A stretch of DNA of 64,000 nucleotides from Candidatus Zhuqueibacterota bacterium. GTDB lineage: Bacteria > Zhuqueibacterota > Zhuqueibacteria > Residuimicrobiales > Krinioviventaceae. The position numbers and the translations under genes are program-made. The stretch lies in NCBI GenBank assembly GCA_016928775.1, contig JAFGKD010000013.1, positions 90,718 to 154,717 of the forward strand, given 5' to 3'. The notes beneath the pieces are model-generated. The model saw nothing but the letters and a program-made list of their open reading frames with translations, had not been told where the DNA came from and did not search any database. Below, one piece after another: positions 26,273 to 34,829 of the stretch (position 1 is the stretch's first letter; every line of letters begins with the position of its first letter).

Positions 26273-27013
26273 AACATTACCCTTTTTTTGATTAAATTGA
26301 TCTCTCTCCAGCGGCAGCCAATCGCCCTGCCAGTTATAATATTCAAGAGCAGTAAATCTTTTTTTATAGTCGTAAAAAGACGACTCTTTATAGGCATAAC
26401 CATGATAATAAAACTTTTTGCCGGCCTGCTGCGACAGTTTGACGGACAACAGGATGAGATAAATTCCCAGGCTTTTTTTTGACTCTTCCGGATCAAACAT
26501 GGCATAAATGCTCGATGTGGCGATATGCCCGATATCCCAAAAGCTCGCGCCCACGAGGTGATCGTATTTGAACAGGCAGATTTCTTTGGTCACACAGGGA
26601 ACCGTTGCCGGTTGCTCCCCGATGAACGCCGTCAGGGATGTGGGGACATTTTCTATGAAACGAGTTTTGTGACGATCAAACAGCGCAAGTTTTTCGTCAT
26701 CAAGAAAAGCATCGCGCACGACCATTTTCAAATCACGGTTTTTTCGCACAATTCGTCGTTGACTTTTGGTCGGTGTGAAGACTGCCAGGCGAATGCGCAG
26801 CGGCAAAACCACCCGGGAGTTTTCATCCCCGCTGATGTTGTAGCGAAAAAAATAGGAGCCAAAATGTCGCCAGCCTCGCGCCCAGGCCGCATCCATCTGT
26901 TGCGGCGTGAGCTTTTCCTGCAGGGAATATTCGTTGATGATCGGTCTGCTATCGTTTGAGATACTCAACCTTGTCACTTTCGAGCAAAACCTTTTTACAT
27001 GCCGCCAAATCAC
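26273..27013 (-). CDS. Leucyl/arginyl-tRNA--protein transferase-like protein (Bpt/ATE family), no stop of its own
   Basis: Residues about 40-240 of the frame match bacterial Bpt (aspartate/glutamate leucyltransferase): MDAAWARGWRHFGSYFFRYN, VLPLRIRLAVFTPTKSQRRI, RKNRDLKMVVRD, LALFDRHKTRF, and the ATE C-terminal segment LGIYLILLSVKLSQQAGKKF through DYKKRFTALEYY. Family members attach an amino acid from tRNA to protein N-termini. Two oddities are visible. The H-C-P-x-C-x-x-C cysteine motif normally after the first strand is replaced by NISGDENSRV. The frame also runs without a stop into the GH26 lipoprotein gene, across a run of seven A on the coding strand. The start is uncertain: the first codons overlap the macro-domain gene. 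Function may differ from canonical N-end-rule transferases. Confidence 0.65.
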
Positions 27014-28001
27014 GATCCGTGTAGGCCAGGAAATAGACGGTGCTCAGGCACGTTGTATTTTTATTCTGTTCCAGATAGGTGATGGCGGCGTTAATAAGCT
27101 TGAGGACAATGTCGTCGAGATTCCCTTTGGCCGTTCCGGTGCCCATGAGGGAAAACAGAATTGTACGACAGGTTATATTTTCTTCTTTTTTTAGAACATC
27201 CGTTTTTTCAAGACAATTCTTGACACAATCCTGAATGCGGCTTATAGGTTTATAACCGCTCAGAGGCAAACCATGTACCGATGCCACGTGAAATATTTTT
27301 TGCACGCCATTGGTTTCTTTTAGCTCGCCTGAATCAGTGACCACCACCGTAGCCGGTGCCACCTCTGAAATACCGTCAAGCTTTTTGCGCAATTGATCCG
27401 CGATTGTGTCCTCTATAACCATTTGTGTTTGCGGATTTTTTTTTGCACCCAGATAGCGGATGATCGATGAAATGGAAGTTTCACCAAAACGCGCCATCTG
27501 CATGTTGGTGTTTTCCGAATTCACCCAAATATCGATTTTTTTGATATTTGCCAAATCGCCGGTAATCAACGCGATACTTTTATTTTTCGTTTTTTGAATT
27601 CGATAGAAATAGGTATTTATCTCACGCAGGTATTGTGGCGCCGCGCCTTTGGTAATTTTGTTGATCACCTCGACATAGGTACATTTTTCTTCCAGGTCGG
27701 CAATTTGGGCGTTTAGCTGGTCAATCCTTACTCCTTTGAGCGTCAAGCGCACCCCGGCGTACCATAGCAGAACATAGGAAGCGAAGGCGCCGGTGATTTG
27801 AAAGTTGAGCAAATTACCACTGGTCGTGCTTCCCGGAAAGTTGACCAGAATGAAGACTAGAGGAAAGATTGGAATAAACAGCCAGCTGATGATGATATAG
27901 GTGTAAATATGCTTCGCGTGTTTTCTACCCGCGTACACATATAATGCCAATCCAAAGACAGTACAAATGCTGGCGATTGGAATGATATAGAGATTGAGCA
28001 C
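26949..28001 (-). CDS. Membrane protein with C-terminal macro (ADP-ribose-binding) domain
   Basis: About 350 residues from a GTG at 28001, chosen because AAAGGAGG lies 4 bp upstream; an ATG further up at 28160 lacks this. Three predicted membrane helices (about 1-24, 32-55, 64-88) are followed by a short coiled coil (RIDQLNAQIADLEEK) and a cytoplasmic domain from about 135. That domain begins IALITGDLANIKKIDIWVNS, the hallmark start of a macro domain, and ends with a TAKGNLDD segment and LSTVYFLAYTD. Macro domains bind or hydrolyse ADP-ribose derivatives. The gene overlaps the transferase-like gene downstream and lies 186 bp after YchF. A role in sensing or removing ADP-ribose at the membrane is inference. 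Confidence 0.7.
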   Translation of the reverse strand: MLNLYIIPIASICTVFGLALYVYAGRKHAKHIYTYIIISWLFIPIFPLVFILVNFPGSTTSGNLLNFQITGAFASYVLLWYAGVRLTLKGVRIDQLNAQIADLEEKCTYVEVINKITKGAAPQYLREINTYFYRIQKTKNKSIALITGDLANIKKIDIWVNSENTNMQMARFGETSISSIIRYLGAKKNPQTQMVIEDTIADQLRKKLDGISEVAPATVVVTDSGELKETNGVQKIFHVASVHGLPLSGYKPISRIQDCVKNCLEKTDVLKKEENITCRTILFSLMGTGTAKGNLDDIVLKLINAAITYLEQNKNTTCLSTVYFLAYTDRDLAACKKVLLESDKVEYLKR

Positions 28002-28187
28002 GTGACCTCCTTTTGGCAGATTTTGGTCCAATAATGTCAAAGTCATTACGAATGATCCCACCATTCGTCTTTGGAGATTTTTGCTTGTGATATGGTTCCT
28101 GCGGCTTAAACTGTCAAGGGTGCTTCGCACGCGGGGTTGCGAGTCATAATAAAAGAGCACAAAAAATGTGGCGACATAAATGTCGTC

Positions 28188-29276
28188 CTACACTGCAAAT
28201 CTGAAATTTATGATATCGCCATCTTTGACGATATAGTCTTTGCCTTCGAGACGTAAAACGCCGTCGGTTTTGCAGCGCGGCAGGGATTTGCGGGAGATAA
28301 AATCTTCATAATGCACCACTTCGGCGCGGATAAAGCCGCGTTCAAAATCCGTGTGGATGGCGCCGGCAGCCTGCGGGGCTTTGATGCCGCGCTTGATGGT
28401 CCAGGCGCGCACTTCATCACTGCCAACGGTAAAAAACGACAATAATCCTAACAAATCGTATGACGCGCGAATCAATCGCCCCATGGCCGATTCGGAAATG
28501 CCGAGTTCCTGCAGGAACATGTTCGCTTCGTTTTCGCTGAGCTGCTGAATTTCCATCTCAATTTGCGCCGCGATACAAAGCATCGTCGCGTTTTGTCCGG
28601 AAATCACTTTCTGAAACGGCTTGAGCACCTCAAGTTCATTTTGGATATCATCTTCATCAATATTGACAACAACGATCAGTGGTTTTTGCGTGAGAAACTG
28701 ATAGCCACGCACTATCAATTCTTCTTCATCGCTCATATCGAGAAGACGCAGCGGCTTCTCATCCTCCAGGAAGGTCTGGCATTTTTCCAGAAAGACCAGC
28801 TCGCGCACATCGGCATCCAGCTTTTTGGATTTCATCTGCCGCTGCAGACGATCCATTCGATTCTCGACGATGCTCAGGTCCGCAATGACAAACTCTGCTT
28901 CAATATTTTTAAAATCACGAAGCGAATCCAGTGAGTTGGCCGGATGTGGAATGGTTTCGTTTTTAAAGGTGCGCACGACAACGAGAATGGCATCCACTAA
29001 CCGGATGGCGCCGAGGAACTGATCGCTAAATCCGGATTTTTTTTGCTCGGATGTACTCAAACCGCCGAGGTCAATATACTCGACAATAGCCGGGACTTTT
29101 TTCTTTGGCTGAAAGATATCATTCAGCAGTTCAAGACGGTCGTCCGGCACGTGAACGATGGCGCGATGCGCCTCGACTTTTCCCGAAAACGCCGTCGTAT
29201 CCACTTGTGAACCAGTCAATGCGTTGAACAGTGTGGTTTTGCCGGACTGAGCCAAACCAACAATGCCGATTTTCAT
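28188..29276 (-). CDS. ychF: Ribosome-associated ATPase YchF/OLA1
   Basis: About 362 residues, the normal family length. The ATG at 29276 has GAGGG 5 bp upstream. P-loop GLAQSGKTTLFNAL at residues 7-20, a switch region with YIDLGGL in place of D-x-x-G, NIDE near residue 205 (the N-x-x-E form that gives YchF ATP preference over GTP), the helical coiled-coil insert in the middle, and a C-terminal TGS domain (DGVLRLEGKDYIVKDGDIIN). YchF binds ribosomes and modulates stress responses. It is divergent from the rhomboid gene and precedes the macro-domain gene. Confidence 0.95.
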   Translation of the reverse strand: MKIGIVGLAQSGKTTLFNALTGSQVDTTAFSGKVEAHRAIVHVPDDRLELLNDIFQPKKKVPAIVEYIDLGGLSTSEQKKSGFSDQFLGAIRLVDAILVVVRTFKNETIPHPANSLDSLRDFKNIEAEFVIADLSIVENRMDRLQRQMKSKKLDADVRELVFLEKCQTFLEDEKPLRLLDMSDEEELIVRGYQFLTQKPLIVVVNIDEDDIQNELEVLKPFQKVISGQNATMLCIAAQIEMEIQQLSENEANMFLQELGISESAMGRLIRASYDLLGLLSFFTVGSDEVRAWTIKRGIKAPQAAGAIHTDFERGFIRAEVVHYEDFISRKSLPRCKTDGVLRLEGKDYIVKDGDIINFRFAV

Positions 29277-29621
29277 GAGTTCCCTCGCATCTAGCATTTC
29301 TCGAATAAGCGTAACAATATAATTGTTATGTTGTTAATGTCAAAGGAAAATGGTAACTTTTTCTTTACAGGATGTGGTGTGGTCTTTGACCATATCCCGG
29401 CAAAGAGCCATGGATGAACCTGGCGCGATCTTTGGCCCCAGCCAAATTACAAGACACTGATGCACACGGATGAGCACGGATTTTTCGACTTTGCTTCAAG
29501 AAAGCTTTGGGACTGGAGGCTAAAAAGGCTTTAAATGAATGACATAATCCGTGTTTCATCCGTGAAAATCCGTGGCTTTTTAAATATTCTAAAAAGCAAA
29601 ATTGATCATAAGGATTTTTCT
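29277..29621. other. Divergent intergenic region YchF / rhomboid with repeat copies
   Basis: 345 bp without a gene. It contains dispersed repeat copy B (29422-29513, minus orientation) and, at 29546-29580, a separate plus-oriented stretch with the same AATCCGTG...CATCCGTG core, giving an inverted arrangement. No promoter is clear enough to call. Confidence 0.5.
29422..29513 (-). repeat. Dispersed repeat, copy B
   Basis: Read on the minus strand, this region aligns with 25041-25120: CCCAAAGCTTTCTTGAAGC, then AAAAATCCGTGCTCATCCGTG, then an AATTTGGCT block and GGCCAAAGATCGCGCC. A short insertion separates the CATCCGTG core from the AATTTGGCT block compared with copy A. Confidence 0.7.
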
Positions 29622-30521
29622 ATGCTTGAACGAAAAACAAAAGGCTCCATCGTTTGTCCCGGTTGTGCACGCCTCATCTCGGCCAATGCCAGGGAGTGCA
29701 TTCACTGCGGCCGGAAAAATCCCGGACTGTGGGGATATGGACATCTTGTGCAAAAATATCTCGGCAACGGCAGTATGGTACCTGTTGTCACGATGGTCTG
29801 CGTCTTTTTATATGCACTCAGCTTGCTGCTGGATTTGTCGGCACTTTTCCGCCTGGAGGGAATGTTTCGACTGTTGTCTCCAGACGATCAGGTGCTGATC
29901 AATCTGGGTATGAGTGGGCTCTATCCGCTGGCTGATGGACGCTGGTGGACGGTAGTGACCGCGATGTATTTGCACGGCAGCGTCATCCACATTTTATTCA
30001 ATATGCTGTGGCTGCGCCAGCTCGGTCATGTTATGGAGCATCTGTTCGGCACCTCGCGGACATTTTTGATTTTCACCATAGCCGGCGTGACGGGTTTTTT
30101 TATGTCCTATTTGATGGGCTTTTTGGTCGTCAAACTGTTGACAAATCAAATCGGCAGCGTACAATTTTTCGCGAGAATTGGATTAATCGTTCGCTATACA
30201 ATTGGCGCCTCCGGGGCGATCTTTGGCTTGTTTGGCGCTCTGGTCTATTATGGCCGGCGCCGGGGTGGGGAATTCGGCAAGGCGGTTTATATTCAGTTTG
30301 GCAAGTATGCCCTCATCCTGTTTGTCCTGGGTCTCATCTTTCCGGGTGTGGACAATCTGTCGCATGCCGGTGGATTTGTCGGGGGATTCTTGGCGGCACA
30401 GCTTTTGGGATATCAGGAACTCAAAGTGGAAAATCAAACGCATCGACTCCTGGCATTGGGCGTCGCTGTTGTGACCGTTGTTTGCTTTATATTGGCCCTG
30501 CTCAAGTGGATTTTCGGATGA
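29622..30521 (+). CDS. Rhomboid-family intramembrane serine protease with N-terminal zinc ribbon
   Basis: About 299 residues from the ATG at 29622 (AAGGA 7 bp upstream). Cys12, Cys15, Cys26 and Cys29 form a C-x2-C...C-x2-C zinc ribbon. Six or seven membrane helices follow. The rhomboid hallmarks are present: W-W-T-V-V-T-A-M-Y-L-H-G-S-x-x-H in the loop and helix 2, the catalytic Ser197 in GASGAIFG, and His248 in SHAGGFVGGF. It cleaves membrane protein substrates within the bilayer. The zinc ribbon plus rhomboid arrangement is common in environmental FCB and other genomes. The substrate is unknown. Confidence 0.93.
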   Translation: MLERKTKGSIVCPGCARLISANARECIHCGRKNPGLWGYGHLVQKYLGNGSMVPVVTMVCVFLYALSLLLDLSALFRLEGMFRLLSPDDQVLINLGMSGLYPLADGRWWTVVTAMYLHGSVIHILFNMLWLRQLGHVMEHLFGTSRTFLIFTIAGVTGFFMSYLMGFLVVKLLTNQIGSVQFFARIGLIVRYTIGASGAIFGLFGALVYYGRRRGGEFGKAVYIQFGKYALILFVLGLIFPGVDNLSHAGGFVGGFLAAQLLGYQELKVENQTHRLLALGVAVVTVVCFILALLKWIFG

Positions 30522-30608
30522 TGTGGTTTTAGCACAAAAACTCCCTGAACCGTGAAACATAATGTTTGCCTCATCCAGCTCGCGTGCACTCGAACTTCGG
30601 GATACCAT

Positions 30609-31175
30609 TCACAGGGAACTGGCGACTTTATCAATCATCCCGTATTCCATGGCATCCTGAGGGCTCATGAAATAATCGCGATCGGTATCCTTTTCAATTT
30701 TTTCCAATGGCTGTCCGGTGTGTTTGGCTAAAATATCGTTCAGCATCTTTTTCGTGCGCATCATTTCCTCGGCCTGAATTTTGAGTCCGGAGGCCGGTGC
30801 GATGATGGTGCCGCCGATCATGGGTTGGTGGATCATGATGCGGCTATGCTCCCAGGCAGATCGTTTACCTTTGGCGCCGGCGGTGAGCAGCAGGGCGCCC
30901 ATGCTGGCGGCCATGCCCATACAGACGGTGCGAATATCACTCTTGATATTCTGCATGGCGTCATAAACTGCCAGCCCATCGGTCACGGACCCACCCGGCG
31001 AGTTGATGAGTATTGTGATATCGTCATGACCCTGTGAATCCAGATACAACAGGCGCTTGACGATATCGCGAGCAGCTTCGTCATCCACCACATCCCACAA
31101 AAAAATGATGCGATCCTGCATGAATTTTTTATTGATTTCATGATCGCCCAAGAGTTTTTCCAATTCTTTTTCCAT
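30609..31175 (-). CDS. clpP: ATP-dependent Clp protease proteolytic subunit
   Basis: About 188 residues from the ATG at 31175 (CGGAGA box upstream). The catalytic triad is complete: Ser91 in GMAASMGALLL, His116 in RIMIHQPM and Asp167 in DTDRDYFMS. The oxyanion-loop GGSVTDG segment and the RDIVKRLLYL helix are typical. The protein forms barrel heptamers that degrade substrates fed by ClpX or ClpA. It lacks the long N-terminal propeptide of some ClpPs. No clpX or tig neighbour is seen; a toxin-antitoxin-like pair lies upstream. It is possibly one of several ClpP paralogues in the genome. Confidence 0.95.
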   Translation of the reverse strand: MEKELEKLLGDHEINKKFMQDRIIFLWDVVDDEAARDIVKRLLYLDSQGHDDITILINSPGGSVTDGLAVYDAMQNIKSDIRTVCMGMAASMGALLLTAGAKGKRSAWEHSRIMIHQPMIGGTIIAPASGLKIQAEEMMRTKKMLNDILAKHTGQPLEKIEKDTDRDYFMSPQDAMEYGMIDKVASSL

Positions 31176-31223
31176 TGATGATCTCCGAACAGAATGATAA
31201 TGTATCATAAAAAAATCAGATGA

Positions 31224-31544
31224 TTAAAGTTCATTTTTTGTATGAGATTGGACCGTGCGCAACAAGCGCTGTAGAATTTCACCAATTGCCAATTGTTTTG
31301 AAACCAAAATACCCCAATGCATGCGCCCTGCTTTGAGAAAGCTGTCGTGCACAATCACAAAATCTTTTACATTATAAGTGATCACGCATCGCTGTTCTTG
31401 TGCAGCAAAGACAAGCTGCTCAAAGTCCGTTCTCCCTTTCCTCTCGACTTTTTGTGCGTGGATAGTGTCTATGCTCCTGATGCGCAATGCTGTTGCGAGG
31501 GCCGCCTGAATGTCTTCATCTAGCAGTAACGAAATATCTGTCAT
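31224..31544 (-). CDS. DUF5615 PIN-like protein (toxin-like partner)
   Basis: 106 residues starting MTDISLLLDEDI, with the LLDED acidic start of DUF5615 PIN-like proteins, an SIDTIHAQ segment, a central QRCVITYNVKDF segment and a C-terminal helix. The PIN-like fold predicts a metal-dependent RNase. Its ATG is one base after the stop of the DUF433 gene, so the two are co-translated in the usual DUF433-DUF5615 order. Toxin-antitoxin function is assumed from the pairing and is not proven for this family in general. Confidence 0.8.
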   Translation of the reverse strand: MTDISLLLDEDIQAALATALRIRSIDTIHAQKVERKGRTDFEQLVFAAQEQRCVITYNVKDFVIVHDSFLKAGRMHWGILVSKQLAIGEILQRLLRTVQSHTKNEL

Positions 31545-31545
31545 T

Positions 31546-31902
31546 TCATTCCGAGACGACAGTCTGATTTTTTACACTTTTTTTCCAATAATCGATGTCT
31601 TGATTTTGTGCAATTTCTTCATCAATTTCATCTTGATGATCAAAATAATATGCGAGAGCTGAATGCACCTGAGATGCTTTCAAATGAGACAAAGCGATCA
31701 ATATCTCGTCAACACTCATACCCATCTGGTAGTATCCAGCGACTGTCCACACCTTGATACGCGTTCCTTCAATAATTGGCGATCCATTTGATATATTGGC
31801 ATCATTAATGATGTAGGGATACTTTTTTTCTGTAAAATAGTCTGCATTTAAAATATCGTTATTTGATGTATTGGCACATTTTGTTTTTAATGTACGCAGC
31901 AT
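31546..31902 (-). CDS. DUF433 protein (antitoxin-like partner)
   Basis: About 118 residues from the ATG at 31902; a TTG at 31917 would add five. The central part matches DUF433: NGSPIIEGTRIKVWTVAGYY, then MSVDEILIALSHLKASQVHS and ALAYYFDHQDEID, a small winged or homeodomain-like helix bundle. It ends at the ATG of the DUF5615 gene, forming a two-gene module. The N-terminus has about 25 extra residues compared with the short DUF433 at 49092. Likely antitoxin or DNA-binding autoregulator, by analogy. Confidence 0.8.
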   Translation of the reverse strand: MLRTLKTKCANTSNNDILNADYFTEKKYPYIINDANISNGSPIIEGTRIKVWTVAGYYQMGMSVDEILIALSHLKASQVHSALAYYFDHQDEIDEEIAQNQDIDYWKKSVKNQTVVSE

Positions 31903-32009
31903 GAGAGCAAATGTCAACGAAAAACACCATGTTGTCGTAAAACAGTAGCCTGCGGATTTTCAAGTCCGATTATCCAGTTATGTTTGAAAATGCTGCCATA
32001 TTTATTTTA

Positions 32010-32064
32010 ACCAGACTTTGGAAGTCACGTTTTCCGGACTTCCAAAGTCCCTGGTTTTTTCTCT
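32010..32064. terminator. Strong hairpin downstream of the pyruvate phosphate dikinase gene
   Basis: 32010-32026 pairs with 32037-32055 over 17 bases with a two-base bulge, followed on the plus strand by a T-rich run. The only gene that could end here is the minus-strand dikinase, whose side of the hairpin has a weak U-tract, so it may act as an imperfect terminator or as an RNA-stabilising 3' structure. Confidence 0.55.
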
Positions 32065-32066
32065 TT

Positions 32067-34787
32067 TTAAGCTTCAATTGCCGCCTGCGCTGCAGCAACC
32101 CGTGCGATGGGCACGCGGAACGGCGAACAGGAGACATAGTTCATGCCGACTTTGGCGCAAAACTTGACCGAGCTGGGTTCGCCACCGTGCTCGCCACAAA
32201 TGCCGACTTTGAGGTTTGGACGTGTTTGGCGACCGCGTTCCGTGCCAAGCTGGACGAGCTGTCCAACGCCCTGCTGATCGAGTACCTGGAACGGATCTTC
32301 CTTGAGGATATTTTTTTCAAGATAAACCGGCAGGAACTTGCCGGCGTCGTCGCGCGAATAGCCAAAAGTCATCTGGGTCAAATCGTTGGTGCCAAATGAG
32401 AAAAACTCGGCCGTTTCGGCAATTTGATCTGCTGTCAAGGCAGCGCGCGGAATTTCAATCATGGTGCCAACCATATATTCGACTTTGTCGCCTTTTTCAG
32501 CAAACACCTTATCGGCGGTGCGCCGAATGATCTCGGCTTGCATATCCAATTCAGCCTTGGTGCCAATGAGCGGAACCATGATTTCCGGAATGGCCACAAT
32601 GCCTTTGGCTTTACAGTTTAACGCCGCTTCGATGATGGCGCGAGTCTGCATTTCCGTGATTTCCGGATAGGTGTTTCCCAGGCGGCAGCCGCGGTGTCCT
32701 AACATTGGATTAAACTCGGACAGGTCCTCCACTTTTTGCTTGACCTCTTCCGGTGTGATGCCCATTTCCTGAGCCATCTCAGCCTGGTTCTTTTCTTCGT
32801 GCGGCACAAATTCGTGCAATGGCGGATCGAGCAAACGGATCGTCACCGGGAGTCCATCCATCGCGGTGTAAATTCCTTCGAAATCCTCTCGTTGATACGG
32901 TAAAATTTTCGCCAGGGCTTTACGACGACCGGCTTCATCATTGGCAAGAATCATCTCGCGCACCGCCTTGATGCGATCGCCTTCAAAGAACATGTGCTCG
33001 GTGCGACACAAGCCAATGCCGCGAGCACCAAAGTCACGTGCAACTTTGGCGTCATGCGGTGTATCCGCATTTGTCCGAACCAAAACCTTGGTGTACTTTT
33101 CACACAGGTCCATCAATTTGCCAAAGTTACCGGAGAGTTCGGGATCACGTGTGTCAATTTTGCCGTCATAGACTTCGCCGGTGGTGCCATTCAGGGAAAT
33201 CCAGTCGCCTTCTTTAAAGACTTTGCCATCTATGGTCATTGTGCGATTTCGGTAATTAATTTTGCATGAACCAGCGCCGGAGACGCAGCATTTTCCCATA
33301 CCACGCGCCACGACCGCGGCATGCGAGGTCATGCCACCGCGAGCGGTGAGGATGCCGTTCGCCGCGTCCATGCCGGCCAAATCTTCGGGAGAGGTTTCAA
33401 TGCGAACCAGGATGACCTCTTCACCCTTGGCTCGCCATTCCACCGCCTCATCGGCAAAGAAAACAACTTTGCCTGTTGCAGCACCGGGAGAGGCTGGCAG
33501 CCCTTTGGCGAGAACATTGGCTTGCTGCAGGGCATTTTGATCAAAAATCGGATGCAAAAGCTCGTCGAGTCTGTTCGGCGCAATTCGTTTGATGGCGGCT
33601 TTTTCATCGAGCAAGCCTTGCTCCAGCGATTCCATGGCAATGCGCACCATTGCTTCACCGGTCCGTTTGCCGTTGCGGGTTTGCAATAACCACAAGCGGC
33701 CATCCTGAACGGTGAACTCGAGGTCCTGCATATCTTTGTAGTGATGTTCCAGTTTTGTTTCTATTTCAGCTAACTGTTTATATACCTTGGGCATTGCTTC
33801 CTCAAGCGAGGGGAAGTTGGCGGCGCGTTCGGTTTCAGAAATGCCTGCCAGAGCGGCCCAACGTTTGGAGCCTTCGAGGGTAATTTGCAGCGGGGTACGT
33901 ACGCCGGCCACCACATCTTCGCCTTGCGCATTGATCAGATATTCGCCATTAAAAAGATCTTCGCCGGTTGCAGCATCGCGGGTAAAGGCAACACCGGTGG
34001 CTGAATTCTCGCCCATATTGCCAAAGACCATCGCCTGGACATTGACGGCAGTACCCCAATCGCCGGGGATGCCATTCAGCTTGCGATACACGATTGCGCG
34101 TTCATTTTGCCAGGAGCCAAAGACAGCGCCGATCGCACCCCAGAGCTGCTCCCATGGATCAGTTGGAAAATCATGGCCAGTCACTTTTTTTACCGCGGCT
34201 TTGAAATCAGCGACAAGGCGCTTCAAATCATCAGTTGTGAGCTCTGTGTCATTTACAATACCTTTTTCCTCTTTGACCTTGTCCATAATTTCTTCAAAGG
34301 GATCGATATCCTCTTTGGACTCTGGTTTCAAACCCAGAACGACATCGCCATACATCTGGACGAAACGGCGGTAAGAATCCCAGGCAAACCGGGGATTGCC
34401 GGATTTTGCCGCCAGCCCTTCAACCGCCTCATCGTTCATGCCGAGGTTGAGGACAGTATCCATCATGCCGGGCATGGAGACGCGTGCGCCCGAGCGGACG
34501 GACATGAGCAGCGGATTTTCTTTATCTCCGAATTTGGCGCCCATCATTTCTTCAACTTTTTTCATGGCCTCTTCGACCTGCGGCTTTATTGCGGCCACTG
34601 TGGCGTCTACGCCGTCGGCGTACCATTTGGTGCACACGTCGGTAGTGATCGTAAAACCGGCCGGAACCGGAACGCCAATTTTGTTCATTTCAGCCAGGTT
34701 GGCACCTTTGCCGCCTAACAAATTTTTCATGCCGGCGTCGCCATCTGCCTGGCCACCTCCGAATGAATAAACATATTTTTCAGACAT
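32067..34787 (-). CDS. ppdK: Pyruvate, phosphate dikinase
   Basis: About 906 residues. Of two adjacent ATGs, the second (34787) is better spaced from AGGAG. N-terminal ATP-grasp domain with GGKGANLAEMNKIGVPVPAG; swivelling phosphohistidine domain with His489 in GGMTSHAAVVARGMGKCCV; C-terminal TIM barrel binding pyruvate/PEP with GIGLCRTEHMFF, NPMLGHRGCRLG, FSFGTNDLTQMTFGYSRDDA and GICGEHGGEPSS. It interconverts pyruvate + ATP + phosphate with PEP + AMP + pyrophosphate, serving gluconeogenesis or PPi-linked glycolysis. The sequence is full length with all motifs intact. Confidence 0.98.
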   Translation of the reverse strand: MSEKYVYSFGGGQADGDAGMKNLLGGKGANLAEMNKIGVPVPAGFTITTDVCTKWYADGVDATVAAIKPQVEEAMKKVEEMMGAKFGDKENPLLMSVRSGARVSMPGMMDTVLNLGMNDEAVEGLAAKSGNPRFAWDSYRRFVQMYGDVVLGLKPESKEDIDPFEEIMDKVKEEKGIVNDTELTTDDLKRLVADFKAAVKKVTGHDFPTDPWEQLWGAIGAVFGSWQNERAIVYRKLNGIPGDWGTAVNVQAMVFGNMGENSATGVAFTRDAATGEDLFNGEYLINAQGEDVVAGVRTPLQITLEGSKRWAALAGISETERAANFPSLEEAMPKVYKQLAEIETKLEHHYKDMQDLEFTVQDGRLWLLQTRNGKRTGEAMVRIAMESLEQGLLDEKAAIKRIAPNRLDELLHPIFDQNALQQANVLAKGLPASPGAATGKVVFFADEAVEWRAKGEEVILVRIETSPEDLAGMDAANGILTARGGMTSHAAVVARGMGKCCVSGAGSCKINYRNRTMTIDGKVFKEGDWISLNGTTGEVYDGKIDTRDPELSGNFGKLMDLCEKYTKVLVRTNADTPHDAKVARDFGARGIGLCRTEHMFFEGDRIKAVREMILANDEAGRRKALAKILPYQREDFEGIYTAMDGLPVTIRLLDPPLHEFVPHEEKNQAEMAQEMGITPEEVKQKVEDLSEFNPMLGHRGCRLGNTYPEITEMQTRAIIEAALNCKAKGIVAIPEIMVPLIGTKAELDMQAEIIRRTADKVFAEKGDKVEYMVGTMIEIPRAALTADQIAETAEFFSFGTNDLTQMTFGYSRDDAGKFLPVYLEKNILKEDPFQVLDQQGVGQLVQLGTERGRQTRPNLKVGICGEHGGEPSSVKFCAKVGMNYVSCSPFRVPIARVAAAQAAIEA

Positions 34788-34829
34788 CATTTCTCCTGTA
34801 GATTGGTGTTTTATGATTAAAGTGATATT

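Noticed and set aside
33262..34718. Long plus-strand open frames (up to about 200 codons) across 33262-34718
   Set aside because: They are shadows antisense to ppdK, whose motifs are complete and in order.
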